NCBI GenBank assembly: GCA_033398695.1
Contig: CM065810.1
Span: forward strand, 144,275,858-144,339,857
Origin: Orobanche coerulescens
Lineage: Eukaryota > Streptophyta > Magnoliopsida > Lamiales > Orobanchaceae
Length of the DNA stretch: 64,000 bases
Direction: 5' to 3'
Shown here: positions 34,916 through 46,495 of the stretch, piece after piece
Layout: each line of letters starts with the position of its first letter
Position numbering within the stretch: position 1 is the stretch's first letter
Made by a program: the position numbers and the translations under genes
Notes under the pieces: generated by a model
Databases searched by the model: none
The model's input: the letters and a program-made list of their open reading frames with translations, nothing else
Told to the model about the DNA's origin: nothing

Positions 34916-35305
34916 TTGGCTTCATCAATTTGCTCACTGGTTGCTTTGAGAGTTACGTTTTCAGCCCAGAATTTCTCAGACTTTGCGTTTTTGCCCCAAA
35001 TCTTCTTCGGATGATAACTTTTGATATATAACTCTGATTTTGAATCCAGAAAGACTGCTGAATTCGTCTCGGAAAGCCCTACAACATGAATATATCAAAA
35101 TTCAACAAAGAGAATATTTAATAAACATGTTATTTCTTGAGTAAATCTGTTATTCAATCCGATTAAGACTAGATTTACATCATCATCCGATAAAAATAAA
35201 ATTATTAAAAATTAATTAAAAGCAAAAAATGAGTAGATTAGCTCAATTATGGGTGATATTTATCGATACAAACCATGGATAAGTGTATAAAACTGGCACT
35301 TATCA

Positions 35306-36646
35306 AGTTAGTAGAACTACCTGATGGTGTACAAGCCATTGGGAGTAAGTGGGTCTACAAGTGAAAAAAGGAGGTGACGGGAAGGTTGAAACCTTTAAAG
35401 TGAGGCTTGTGGCGAAAGGTTACACTCAGAAGAAGGATATCGATTATGATGAAACCTTTTTACCAGTAGCCATGCTTAAGTCAATCCAGATTCTTTTAGC
35501 TATAGCTGCGCATTTGGATATGGAGATTTGGCAAATGGATGTCAAGACTGCATTCTTGAATGGAAGTCTAGACAAGAAAATCTACGTGCACTGACCAGAG
35601 GATTCATTTCTGAAGGAGAAGACCGCTTAGTGTGCAAGCTTAAGAGATCCATTTATGGACTTAAGAAAGCATCTAGATCTTGGAACACTCGATTTGACGA
35701 GTTTGTCCAGCCATATGGATTTGTCTAATGTCCGAGTGAGAGTTGTGTGTATAAGAAATGCGATGGAAACGTGTTGATGTTGCTTGTACTGTATGTAGAT
35801 GATATTCTTTTGATTGGAACAACGTGAAGGTTTTGTCGGACGTACGGGTATGCCTATATGAGCAGTCCGATATGAATGGTTTGGGGGAAGCAGGGCACAT
35901 CCTTGGTATCAGGATCTTTCGTGATCGTGAGAAAAGGAAGTTGTGCTTATCTCAGGTATCCTAGGTTTAGCATGGAGAATTCCAAGAAAGGTTTTCTACC
36001 TTACAGACATGGAATTCAACTATCTAAGGATATGTGTCCCAAGACACAAAAGGAGATAGATGACATGAAGCTGATTCCTTATGCGCCAGCTGTGGGAAGC
36101 CTCATGTATGCTATGCTTTGCACTAAGCCAGATATCTGTCATGCCGTAGGCATGGCAGCTAGATATCAGTCGAACCCAGGAATCGGACACTGGATTGCTA
36201 TCAAGCACATACTTAAGTATCTGATAAGGACTAGGGAGTATATGCTAGTATATCCATCAGACGGCCTGTGTCCAGTGGGTTACACTGACTCAAATTTTTC
36301 ATTAGACAAAGAAAAGCCCTAGTCTACTTCAGGTTATGAGTTTAACCTGGGAGGTGGGGCCATTAGTTGGAGAAGGATAAATGTATCTCGGACTCTACCA
36401 TGGAAGCCGAGTACGTGGCAGCCTTTGAGGCAGCCAAAGATGTGGTATGGCTCAAGGTCTTCCTGCAGGACTTAGATGTGATTACCGATTTGCCAAAGGG
36501 TATTACAGTTTATTGTGTTAATACGGTGCAGTCGAAATTCAAGGGAACCCCGAGCCCATAAGGCAAGTAAAACATATCAACCGCAATTACCACATCATAC
36601 GACACTTTGTAAGGGAAGGCGACGTAGTTGTAGTCAGGGTTGTAAG
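35306..36646 (+). pseudogene. Ty1/copia pol, 3' part: reverse transcriptase and RNase H (host 1)
   Basis: Continues the frame cut at 2912. RT motifs: KVRLVAKGYTQK near 35398-35432, QMDVKTAFLNG near 35532-35564, SIYGLKKASRSW near 35647-35682, and the catalytic LYVDDILL near 35788-35811. RNase H motifs: GYTDSNF near 36279 and STMEAEYVAA near 36393-36422. A TGA replaces the Pro-Glu codons at 35593, and several frameshifts occur (35363, 35727, 35826, 36320, 36366). It is cut by element 4 after HFVREGDVVVV; GTAAG is duplicated at 36642-36646. Confidence 0.88.
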
Positions 36647-36797
36647 TGTAATACCCGAGATTTATGATGTGTAATTAAACCTTGTGATATTGTATTTGTT
36701 GTATTTTGATCTGAGTATTATTCTCCGTATTTCATAATCCGGTGTTGTTGAGCATATGATTGCATGATTGTGTTCAATATTGTGATTCTGCACTTGT

Positions 36798-37103
36798 AGC
36801 GCACGCTATCGACTAGGCATAGCGTACGCTAATTCGGGTTTAGTAGCGCACGCTATGTATGAACCTTAGCGCGCGATATACGTAGTCAGCATGATTGAGA
36901 TGTGTGGGTAGGTGAGATCAGGCCGCGGATCTTGTTCGGATTATGTCGGGATGAACCTGGATGGCTTTCGGGAAAAGCCAAATCAACGCGGTAGCGCACG
37001 CTAACGATATGAGGATAGCGCACGCTAAATGCTGAGTACAGTGAAGTCAGTAAGCTTCGTATGATCGTTAGCGCACGCTATGTATATGGACTAGCGCGCG
37101 CTA
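36798..37103 (+). promoter_or_regulatory. TAGCGYACGCTA palindrome array upstream of TATA
   Basis: Eight sites: TAGCGCACGCTA (five), TAGCGTACGCTA, TAGCGCGCGATA and TAGCGCGCGCTA. The last is 12 bp from the TATA box. Copy in the 3' LTR: 44070-44376. Confidence 0.8.
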
Positions 37104-37114
37104 ATAACCCTTTT

Positions 37115-37124
37115 CTATATATAG
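37115..37124 (+). promoter_or_regulatory. TATA box, 5' LTR of element 4
   Basis: CTATATATAG, identical to that of element 1; 3' LTR copy at 44388-44397. Confidence 0.75.
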
Positions 37125-37821
37125 GACAGCACCCTTTTTCATTTTTTTTTTCAGTTTTCATCATTTCCCAAACCCGAATTCTGAGACATAGAGAGTCCCT
37201 CTCTCCATCCTAAACCCTCATATCATAATCCTAGCTAGAGTTTGAAGATTGTAGATCCTTGGAGATTGGTGTTCAAGCTCTCGGTGTTGGATTTCTTCAA
37301 GTTCCTTCGTGTTCTTCGCTACTTTGAGGTAGGTGATTCTTCACCAATATTAGTAGTATTGTGAAGGATGTTTTGATCATGATTTAGGATTATCTAGTCA
37401 ATTAAATTCATAAGTAGTCGAACATCAAGTGTTAGAAGGATATTTTCGATGTTTCGGTACTTATTCATCGTATAATCCATTGAACCTTTCTAGTGTATGG
37501 ACTCCTAAGCATATTCATGTATCTTCAAAACCGATTATGACCAGTATACGGAGATTATCAAATTCTTATAATGGAATCATACGTTTTGGGACATAGAATG
37601 GATTGAACTTAGGATATTTTCTTGAAGATCAAGATGAATTATGGTGTTGTGATGATTATAAGTATCCTTGTACCTCGTAGTCGATTAATCCGTAAAGATC
37701 TTTCACAAACCGTATGAGCATGATATGCACCGAGATGACATGTATTAACACTGAAGATTTCATGAGTTTCTTCACCATTAAGATTAAGTTTTCTGCCCAG
37801 TAGTAAACTGCCATGCACAGG

Positions 37822-38046
37822 TAGCGCACGCTAAGATGTATATATTAACGTGCGCTATCGGGAATGAGTAACGTACGCTATGTTTGGTACGTAACATTCG
37901 TTATGTCATCAGGCGAGTCAGTCGGCTGATCAGAGAGGACTGCCGGTACATAAGTTAGCGTACGCTAGACTTCGTCGTTTACGTACGCTAACGGGCAGGC
38001 TTAGCGCACGTTACGAAGAGTACGTAGCGTACGCTAAGTAGTTCAG
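37822..38046 (+). promoter_or_regulatory. Second palindrome array, downstream of TATA
   Basis: About eight sites of mixed form (TAGCGCACGCTA, TAACGTGCGCTA, TAACGTACGCTA, TAGCGTACGCTA, TTACGTACGCTA) inside the transcribed leader. Copy at 45092-45310. It includes half-sites identical to the element 2 palindrome. Confidence 0.7.
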
Positions 38047-38220
38047 GCAGATTGCATTTTTAGAGCTTTCGGCCGTAGACCGGGTTGTTAGACATTCATA
38101 CGACATAAGATAAATTCTATATTATTTCTTTTGTTAAGGTTCGAGCTTGCTACGTTGATCGAAGGAGACGGCCTTCGAGTGTGTTGAGATTCGTTGGAGT
38201 GATTTGTTCTTGCCATCTTT

Positions 38221-38743
38221 GAGGCAAGTATCGTATTTTAAGCTTATTGATATTGCATTGTTGATCATGTGTACGATTTATTCGTGTTGTTGAACATGAG
38301 ATTATATTCTTTGAGTTGTCATGATATTTACGTCGATGAACGTGTTGATTTGCATATGTGTATGCATAATGGTAATGTTGTGTTGTAAATGATCTGAGGG
38401 GATCATGAGGATCTATGCTGAGGGCGCTGGATCGAATGTCCACCATGCGTTGGTCCGACGGGATCATCATGGGGATCCATGCTGAGGGCGCTGGATTGTT
38501 GGACGGGTTTTTCACCATGCGTTGGTCCGACGGGATCATCATGGGGATCTATACCGAGGGCGCTGGATCGTTGGATTACCCTGTATTGTGTTGATGGAAT
38601 CGTGAGGATTCACATCGTTGGATTCCGATGACGGGAGTCCGTTTCGTGTGTTTTATGATGCATTGATGATTTATGTTTTGCGATACTTGTACTAGCATTG
38701 TTTTGCTAACCCCTTCGGGGGTGGACATTGTTTTGATGTTCAG
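38221..38743 (+). other. Intron-like leader module, 5' LTR of element 4
   Basis: GAGGCAAGT to GATGTTCAG/GTAGCTG, with the stem-loop CCCCTTCGGGGG at 38720-38731 just before the acceptor. About 520 bp, the shortest example. 3' LTR copy 45491-46012, where GTAGCTG after AG has changed. Confidence 0.4.
38394..38560. repeat. Minisatellite in element 4 LTR, about 3 units
   Basis: Units near 60 bp share GAGGATCTATGCTGAGGGCG (or GGGGATCCATGCTGAGGGCG) and CACCATGCGTTGGTCCGACG. Copy near 45661-45840. Confidence 0.8.
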
Positions 38744-39041
38744 GTAGCTGAGGAATGGGGAAGCAGCCACAGTACCGACATGACGATGAAGTGGCTCAGT
38801 GATGTGGATTATGTTGTCTTATTTTCTGGTTATTTCAGTACTCGAGTACGATTATGTTGTTATTTTCTTGGGATCATTTTGTAATAATGAACTTATTTTA
38901 ATTGTAGAACGGATTTGAATTTCCTTTTATTAATGACACCTTTGTATTATTTCTGTAGTCTTCAAATTAGCCTTGTAAATTCTTATATAAAGGATTTACG
39001 GCGCTGTAATTATTCCGAATATCTCGGGGTGTTACAGAATA

Positions 39042-39053
39042 TGGTATCGGAGC
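39042..39053 (+). other. Primer binding site of element 4
   Basis: TGGTATCGGAGC five bases after the LTR, initiator tRNA-Met type, same one-base difference from the standard site as in elements 1 and 2. Confidence 0.8.
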
Positions 39054-39278
39054 TAAGATTTATGGATATCTTGGCAGTCGGGTTAGTTGGGTCTGTTTAT
39101 GTTATTTGATTATTGGTCGTTTATAACATCACTGCTGAGCCAGCATCGTCGTGAGGACCGTGGTTGTAAGTCTCCTAATCCCACATACTAATGTTTTATT
39201 TAATTCCTGTTTTGTGAATATTGACGGACTTTCTTCTAGAAAAGTTTGCTCTGGATATTGAGTATTTGTGTTTACAGT

Positions 39279-40406
39279 ATGTTGAGGGGAGGTCGTGGAC
39301 GCGGACGTGGTCGTGGACGTGGAAATGCGAGACAGGATGATTCGGCGTCTACCCCATAATTATCCACTAGTCGAACCGATTCCCATTCTGGAGGACAGCA
39401 GGGGTCAGCTAATAATAATGCAGATCCTAACGTGCCGGGAGTGCTTCAATAGGTGGTTGCTCAGATAAACCAGTTTGCTCAGGTTGTTGATCGCATGCAG
39501 ACGGCGATGGGACAGCAGCATAACGAGGATAATCGGGGAGACAAATGGCTTACTGAGGTGGTCAAATTGCACCCTCCGAAATTTGACGGTTCTGCTGAGA
39601 CGCTTTCTTGGGATCATTGGCTGAAGGAGTTAGAGAAGATCTTTGCAGGGATTAACTGTCCCAACGAAAGAAAGGTTCCGGTCGCCCAGTATCTTCTGAC
39701 GGGGGAGGCTTTCGACTGGTGGGAGGCCATTCGACCTGAGGAGCATAATACTAACTGGACGGAGTTCAAATTAATGATGGAAGCGCAATATTGTCCTCGC
39801 CCAGTTAGAGAGGCTCGAGTCCGGGAGTTTTTCTCCCCACAAAATTCAGAGGCATCTGTGACAGACGTGATTAAGACATTTAATCACCAGCTGACTTATG
39901 TGCGCCACTTGGTCAGAACCGAGGCGGAGAGGATTTTCCATTTCGACATGCGCATGAAGCCAGAAATTCAGCAGTATATGTCCAGATTTGAATGTACCAC
40001 TTTACGACAATATCAGGACAAAGCACTGGCCTATGATATGAAAGAGGCGGCAGTAGAAAAATCAACGGAAGCAAAGAAGCAGAAAAATAAGAGTAGTGGG
40101 CCCCGCAAGGGCCAGTCCTCATTTCATTCATCCAGGAAGCCTCCGCATCCTTCTCGAGGTGGAAAGAAGTTCCGGGCAGCACCAACCGTTTCAGACGCAG
40201 GGAAGAAATGTTATAACTGTGGCAAAGCGGGGCATCTTCGACATGACTGTTTCGCACCTGCGGTGACATGTTTCGAGTGTGGACAAGAAGGTCATCGCGC
40301 AACATTTTGTGGAAATGCAACTCGATCTTTTGCTACCCGCACTCCTGCACCGGTTCAGAAGGACACTAGCGTAAACCAGACGCAGCAAAGTGGTTTCTAG
40401 CAGTAG
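39279..40406 (+). pseudogene. gag of element 4
   Basis: The gene encodes the capsid and nucleocapsid protein. ATG at 39279 begins an Arg-Gly repeat, then a retrotransposon Gag core (WDHWLKELEKIF near 39612) and a C-terminal nucleocapsid with two CCHC knuckles, CYNCGKAGHLRHDC and CFECGQEGHRATFC (about 40209-40312). Four in-frame stops interrupt it or block read-through into pol: TAA 39357, TAG 39450, TAG 40398, TAG 40404. All are one C-to-T change from a Gln codon. Between 39453 and 40397 the frame is clean (315 codons). gag and pol are in one frame, as in most chromoviruses. Confidence 0.9.
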
Positions 40407-43400
40407 AATGTTGGGAAAAGAGAGGCATCCAGCGCTGGGTCCGTTCCTCCGCGCATTTACGAGATGAAGAAGTCAGAGGATCAGAACACGGCTGTTGCAT
40501 CAGGTACGATTCAGATCCTTTTGCAACCAGTTAGTGTCTTATTCGATTCAGGAGCTACGCATTCTTTCATATCTTTGAACTGTGTTAATCGTTTGAAAAT
40601 ATCGTGCTTGTATGATTGTGAACCTTATGTTGTGGGATTGCCGAGCGGAGAGAAACTTGTGGGAACTCTAGAAACTAGAGATTTTCCAGTGACTATAGGA
40701 GGGAGAGATTGGCTATCAAATCTTATTGTAGTCGACATCCAAGGTGACGATTTAATTCTCGGAGATGATTGGCTCAATCGTTATGGAGCTATTTTGAATT
40801 ACCGAAAGAGAGTCATTTCTATCATTTCCGATGATGGGTCCGAACATTTATTTAAGGGGTGGAGACCGGGAAGCTCCAGAAAATTGATCAAAGCGATGAA
40901 AGCAGCGAGATTGCTAAAGCAGGGTTGCTACGGATTTTGGTGTTATGCCATGAAGAAAGAAGAAGGAGTAGAGCTCTCATCTATTCCAGTTGTGAATGAA
41001 TTCTCAGATGTATTCCCTGACGAACTACCTGGGTTACCTCCGCAGAGGGGAGTGGAGTTCACTATCGAATTAGAGCCCGGAGCCGCTCCTATTTCTAGGG
41101 CACCATACCGTATGGCGCCAACCAAGATGTATGAATTAAAGAAACAGAGAGGAATTATTACAGAAGGGTTACATTCAACCTAGCGTTTCTCCTTGGGGAG
41201 CACCCGTTCTATTTGTCCGGAAGAAAGATGGATCCCTTCGATTATGTATTGATTACAGGGAGCTAAACAAGGTGACGATCAAGAACAAGTATCCTATACC
41301 CCGGATCGACGACTTGTTTGATCAACTGCAAGGGGCAAAGGTATTCTTGAAGATTGACTTACGATCAGGATACCATCAGTTGAGAATTAAGGAATCGGAT
41401 AAACCGAAATCTGCTTTCAGATCCCGGTACGGACATTATGAATTCGTGGTGATGCCATTTGGACTTACCAATGCTCCTGCGGTATTCATGCAATTGATGA
41501 ATCGGGTATTCTTAGAATACTTGGATAAATTTGTGGTAGTCTTCATCGATGACATCTTGATCTATTCGAGAGACACAGAGGAGCATGCCGAGCATTTGCG
41601 TATCGTTTTGAGCACTTTGAGAAAGGAACATCTCTATGCGAAACTTTCCAAATGCGAATTCTGGCTTAAGGAGGTGACCTTCCTTGGGCATGTAATATCA
41701 GCTGACGGAGTTCAGGTGGACCCGAAGAAAGTCGAGGCAATCTTGGAGTGGGAATCTCCTAATAATGTGAAAGAAGTCCAGAGTTTCTTGGGACTTGCCG
41801 GATACTATCGCCGTTTTGTAGAAGGATTTTCCAAAATCGCTCGTCCACTTACTCAGCTGTTGCAGAAAACTCAAAAGTTCACATGGGATGAGAAATGCCA
41901 GGCTGGTTTTGATGAACTTAAGAGGAGACTGACGACAGCACCTATATTAGCATTACCAGATGGAACTGATGGATTCATGGTATACAGCGATGCTTCAAAT
42001 CAGGTTCTGGGATGTGTATTGATGCAAAAGAATAAAGTGATTGCCTATGCTTCTCGGCAGTTGAAACCGTACGAAGTTAATTACCCGACTCATGATCTGG
42101 AGTTAGCAGCTGTGGTCTTTGCCTTGAAAATTTGGCGACATTATTTATACGGCACTTATTGTCAGATCTTTACAGATCATAAAAGCCTCAAGTACATTTT
42201 CAGTCTGAAAGAATTAAACATGAGGCAGAGAAGGTGGCTGGAATTGATCAAGGATTACGACTTAGAAATTCTCTTTCATCCGGGTAAAGCAAACGTGGTA
42301 GCAGATGCACTGAGCCGAAAACCTATTTCTCTTCGAGTGTTGGAAGCGCTTACGTCCCAAACCAGCATTCAACGAGAACTGATCCGCGAAGAGATTGAAG
42401 TATGGTCACCAGAAATCCAAGGGCAACTATATGTGATGGAACTGACTTCGTCACTAGTCGAGGAAATCAAATCTAAGCAGTTGAACGATTCTCTGATTCT
42501 TCGGTTATGTGACGAAGTAAAGAAAGGAAAGGCCCCAGGATTCGTGATACAAGAGGATGGAGTTCTGAGATTTCAGAGTCGACTTTGCGTTCCCGATGAT
42601 GATGATTTGAGGCGGACAATTCTGAAGGAAGCTCACAGCGTGCCCTACTCTATTCACCTGGGCAGTAGTAAGATGTATAAGGATATAAAACAAAACTTCT
42701 GGTGGGGAAATATGAAGAAGGACGTAGCAGAGTACGTTTCGAAGTGTTTGACTTGTCAGCCGGTTAAGATTGAACATCAGCGACCTACCGGAATGTTAAA
42801 GCCGCTTCCGATCCCTGAGTGGAAGTGGGAAGATATCTCGATGGATTTCATCACCAGTATGCCAAGGACCAAGACGGGAATGAACATGATTTGGGTTATA
42901 GTTGATCGACTAACCAAGTCGGCTCATTTCCTAGGAATTAAGGACACATGGGGACCCAAGAAATTGGCACGAGTATTTATTGCAGAGATAGTCAGATTGC
43001 ATGGGACGCCGATGACTATTATTTCAGATCGAGATGGTCGCTTCGTGTCGCACTTCTGGAAGGCAGTTCACAGTGCCTTAGGGACTGAGCTGAACTTTAG
43101 CACGGCTTATCATCCTTAGATGGACGGTCAGCCCAAAAGGACTATTCAGACAGTAGAAGACATGCTTAGAGCTTGTGCCTTGGATTGGTCAACTGACTGG
43201 GAAGTTCACTTGCCGTTGATTGAATTCACATATAACAATAGTTGGCATGCTTCTATTAAGATGGCACCGTTTGAAGCTTTGTACGGGAGAAGATGTCGAT
43301 CACCCCTATGCTGGGATGATTCTTCGGATTTGATCGGGACGGAACCGGAATTGATAGTTCAGACTCAAGAGAAGATAGCTTTGATTCGAGAAAGACTGTT

Positions 43401-43884
43401 GACTGCCCAGAGTCGACAGAAGTCTTATGCTAACGTGCGCCGTCGCCCGCTAGAGTTCGAGATTGGGGACCACGTACTATTGAAGGTGTCTCCTACACGA
43501 GGAATTTTCCGTTTTGGGAGGAGAGGTAAACTAAGTCCGAGATATATCGGACCATTTGAGATCCTCGAGAGAGTTGGGGATTTAGCATACAGATTGGCCT
43601 TACCGCCATCGCTGAGTCACATTCACAGTGTGTTTCACGTATCCCAATTGCGGAAGTATGTACCAGATCCCAGTCATATCATTGATTTCGATGAGATCGA
43701 GATAGCTAATGACGGTACCTTCGAAGAAAGACCAATCAAGATACTTGAGAGTCGGATCAAACAATTGAGGAATAAACCAATACACTTGGTTAAAGTACAA
43801 TGGTCACGACACGGAGCTGAAGAGGCCACTTGGGAAACGGAGGACAGTATTAAGACTAAATATCCGGAGTTGTTTTCATCTTAA
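40407..43884 (+). pseudogene. pol of element 4: protease, RT, RNase H, integrase, chromodomain
   Basis: Protease has LFDSGATHSF near 40539. RT follows a frameshift of one base at about 41150 and shows [10 protein letters not shown] near 41351 and the catalytic FIDDILIYS near 41542. RNase H has YSDAS near 41983 and FTDHKSL near 42170. Integrase has an HHCC zinc finger (H near 42634-42660, C-x2-C near 42749-42760), core Asp residues in MDFITSMP near 42841 and ISDRDGRF near 43021. A TAG at 43117 interrupts the conserved H-P-x-x-D-G-Q segment. The last 60 codons (to TAA 43884) form a chromodomain-like tail ([15 protein letters not shown]) that in this group guides integration to heterochromatin. 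With one frameshift and one stop it is close to functional but not intact. Confidence 0.93.
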
Positions 43885-43899
43885 GTTTCGGGACGAAAC

Positions 43900-43919
43900 T
43901 TCTATTTAGGGAGAGGGGA
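43900..43919 (+). other. Polypurine tract of element 4
   Basis: AGGGAGAGGGGA abuts the 3' LTR and follows TTTCGGGACGAAACTT. Confidence 0.8.
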
Positions 43920-46301
43920 TGTAATACCCGAGATTTCTGATGTGTAATTAAACCTTGTGATATTGTATTTATTATATTTTGATCTGAGTATTATTCTCCG
44001 TATTTCATAATCTGGTGTTGTTGAGCGCATGATTGCATGATTCTGTTCAATATTGTGATTCTGCACTTGTAGCGCACGCTATCGACTAGGCGTAGCATAC
44101 GCTAATTCGGGTTTAGTAGTGCACGCTATGTATGAACCTTAGCGCGCGCTATACGTAGTCAGCATGATTGAGACGTGTGGGTAGGTGAGATCAGGCCGCG
44201 GATCTTGGTCGGATTATGTCGGGATGAACCTGGACGGCTTTCGGGAAAAGCCAAGTCAACGCGGTAGCGCACGCTAATGATATGAGGATAGCGCACGCTA
44301 AATGCTGAGTACAGTGAAGTCAGTAAGCTTCGTATGATCGTTAGCGCACGCTATGTATATGGACTAGCGCGCGCTAATAACCCTTTTCTATATATAGGAC
44401 AGCACCCTTTTTCATTTTTTTCAGTTTTCATCATTTCCCAAACCCGAATTCTGAGACATAGAGAGTCCCTCTCTCCATCCTAAACCCTCATATCATAATC
44501 CTAGCTGGAGTTTGAAGATTGTAGATCCTTGGAGATTGGTGTTCAAGCTCTCGGTGTTGGATTTCTTCAAGTTCCTTCGTGTTCTTCGCTACTTTGAGGT
44601 AGGTGATTCTTCACCAATATTAGTAGTATTCTGAAGGATGTTTTGATCATGATTTAAGATTATCTAGTCAATTAAATTCGTAAGTAGTCGAACATCAAGT
44701 GCTAGAAGGATATTTTCGATGTTTCGGTACTTATTCATCGTATAATCCATTGAACCTTTCTAGTGTATGGACTCCTAAGTATATTCATGTATCTTCAAAA
44801 CCGATTATGACCAGTATACGGAGATTATCAAATTCTTATAATGGAATCATACGTTTTGGGACATAGAATGGATTGAACTTAGGATATTTTCTTGAAGATC
44901 CAGATGAATTATGGTGTTGTGATGATTATAAGTATCCTTGTACCTCGTAGTCGATTAATCCGTAAAGATCTTTCACAAACCGTATGAGAATGATATGCAC
45001 GGAGATGACATGTATTAACACTGAAGATTTCATGAGTTTCTTCACCATTAAGATTAAGTTTTCTGCCCAGTAGTAAACTGCCATGCACAGGTAGCGCACG
45101 CTAAGATGTATATATTAACGTGCGCTATCGGGAATGAGTGACGTACGCTACGTTTGGTACGTAACGTACGTTATGTCATCAGGCGAGTCAGTCGGCTGAT
45201 CAAAGAGGACTGCCGGTACATAAGTTAGCGTACGCTAGACTTCGTCGTTTACGTACGCTAACGGGTAGGCTTAGCGCACGTTACGAAGAGTACGTAGCGT
45301 ACGCTAAGTAGTTCAGGCAGATTGCATTCTTAGAGCTTTCGGCCGTAGACCGGGTTGTTAGACATTCATACGACATAAGATAAATTCTATATTATTTCTT
45401 TTGTTAAGGTTCGTGCTTGCTACGTTGATCGAAGGAGACGGCCTTCGAGTGTGTTGAGATTCGTTGGAGTGATTTGTTCTTGCCATCTTTGAGGCAAGTA
45501 TCGTATTTTAAGCTTACTGATATTGCATTATTGATCATGTGTACGATTTATTCGTGTTGTTGAACATGAGATTATATTCTTTGAGTTGTCATGATATTTA
45601 CGTCGATGAACGTGTTGATTTGTATATGTGTATGCATAATGGTAATGTTGTGTTGTAAATGATCTGAGGGGATCATGAGGATCTATGCTGAGGGCGCTGG
45701 ATCGAATGTCCACCATGCGTTGGTCCGACGGATCATCATGGGGATCCATGCTGAGGGCGCTGGATCGTTGGACGGGTTTTCCACCATGCGTTGGTCCGAC
45801 GGGATCATCATGGGGATCTATACCGAGGGCGCTGGATTGTTGGATTACCCTGTATTGTGTTGATGGAATCGTGACGATTCACATCATTGGATTCCGGTGA
45901 CGGGAGTCCGTTTCGTGTGTTTTATGACGCATTGATGATTTATGTTTTGCGATACTTGTACTAGCATTGTTTTGCTAACCCCTTCGGGGGTGGACATTGT
46001 TTTGATGTTCAGCCGAGGAACGGGGAAGCAACCACAGTACCGACATGACGATGAAGTGGCTCAGTGATGTGGATTATGTTGTCTTATTTTCCGGTTATTT
46101 CAGTACTCGAGTACGATTATGTTGTTATTGTCTTGGGATCATTTTGTAATAATGAACTTATTTGAATTGTCGAACGGATTTGAATTTCCTTTTATTAATG
46201 ACACCTTTGTATTATTTCTGTAGTCTTCAAATTAGACTTGTAAATTCTTATATAAAGGATTTATGGCGCTGTAATTATTCCGAATATCTCGGGGTGTTAC
46301 A
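43920..46301 (+). repeat. 3' LTR of element 4 (2382 bp)
   Basis: Nearly identical to the 5' LTR, with a shortened T run near 44410 and a 7-base change after the acceptor-like AG at 46012. Palindrome arrays 44070-44376 and 45092-45310, TATA 44388-44397, GAGGCAAGT 45491-45499. Confidence 0.92.
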
Positions 46302-46410
46302 GTAAGTGGAAGATAATCTTGCTGATCCTTTCACGAAAGGTCTACCCTCAAAAGTTTTTGAAAGGCATGTGGAAAAAATGGGATTACGGTGTATGGCAGC
46401 ATTACTTTGA
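46302..46410 (+). pseudogene. End of copia RNase H (host 1)
   Basis: Resumes the frame cut at 36646: LADPFTKGLPS near 46319-46351, the common C-terminal motif of plant copia pol, then a TGA at 46408. Confidence 0.8.
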
Positions 46411-46495
46411 GTATAAGTGGGAGAAATAAGAGACTATATAATAGAGTAGTATACTTAAAAGCATGCTTTGAGTATAAATGGGGGATTATTAGGGT

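Larger units (their letters stand above)
2913..35305 (-). mobile_element. Element A: non-autonomous Athila/Tat-like LTR retrotransposon carrying a LOG-like gene
   Basis: The insertion is bounded by TGACACG at 2913 and TTATCA at 35305 and flanked by the 5-bp duplication AGTTA (2908-2912 and 35306-35310). It reads on the minus strand: 5' LTR at right (19125-35305, interrupted), primer site complementary to tRNA-Asp at 19101-19118, two ORFs (18881-18336 and 18027-17386), a noncoding stretch, polypurine tract at 15795-15810, and 3' LTR at left (2913-15794, interrupted). The interior is only 3.33 kb and has no gag, protease, RT or integrase, so it must have moved with enzymes from another element. 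The tRNA-Asp primer and the GTTTGGGGGTG tract suggest an Athila/Tat relative; this is inference. Confidence 0.85.
19125..35305 (-). repeat. 5' LTR of element A, split by the element 2 array
   Basis: Pieces 19125-19619 and 34431-35305. Compared with the left LTR, about 220 bp around the insertion point is missing together with the start of the first element 2 LTR, showing a deletion across the left junction at 19619/19620. TATA at 34701-34708 and palindromes at 34839-34915 lie on the far side of the 14.8-kb insert, so transcription of the element A ORFs from its own promoter is interrupted in this copy. Confidence 0.85.
36647..39036 (+). repeat. 5' LTR of element 4 (2390 bp)
   Basis: TGTAATACCC to GGTGTTACA. 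Contains a first palindrome array (36798-37103), TATA (37115-37124), a second palindrome array (37822-38046), GAGGCAAGT (38221-38229), a minisatellite (about 38394-38560) and a stem-loop plus TTCAG acceptor-like site (38741-38743). Confidence 0.92.
36647..46301 (+). mobile_element. Element 4: near-complete Tekay/Del-type chromovirus (Ty3/gypsy)
   Basis: 9655 bp, flanked by GTAAG at 36642-36646 and 46302-46306. It has LTRs of 2390 and 2382 bp that are nearly identical, an iMet-type primer site, gag, pol in the order protease, RT, RNase H, integrase, chromodomain, and a polypurine tract. LTR similarity and intact target duplication mark it as one of the youngest insertions here. The reading frame is closed by five stop codons and a frameshift. 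Confidence 0.93.
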
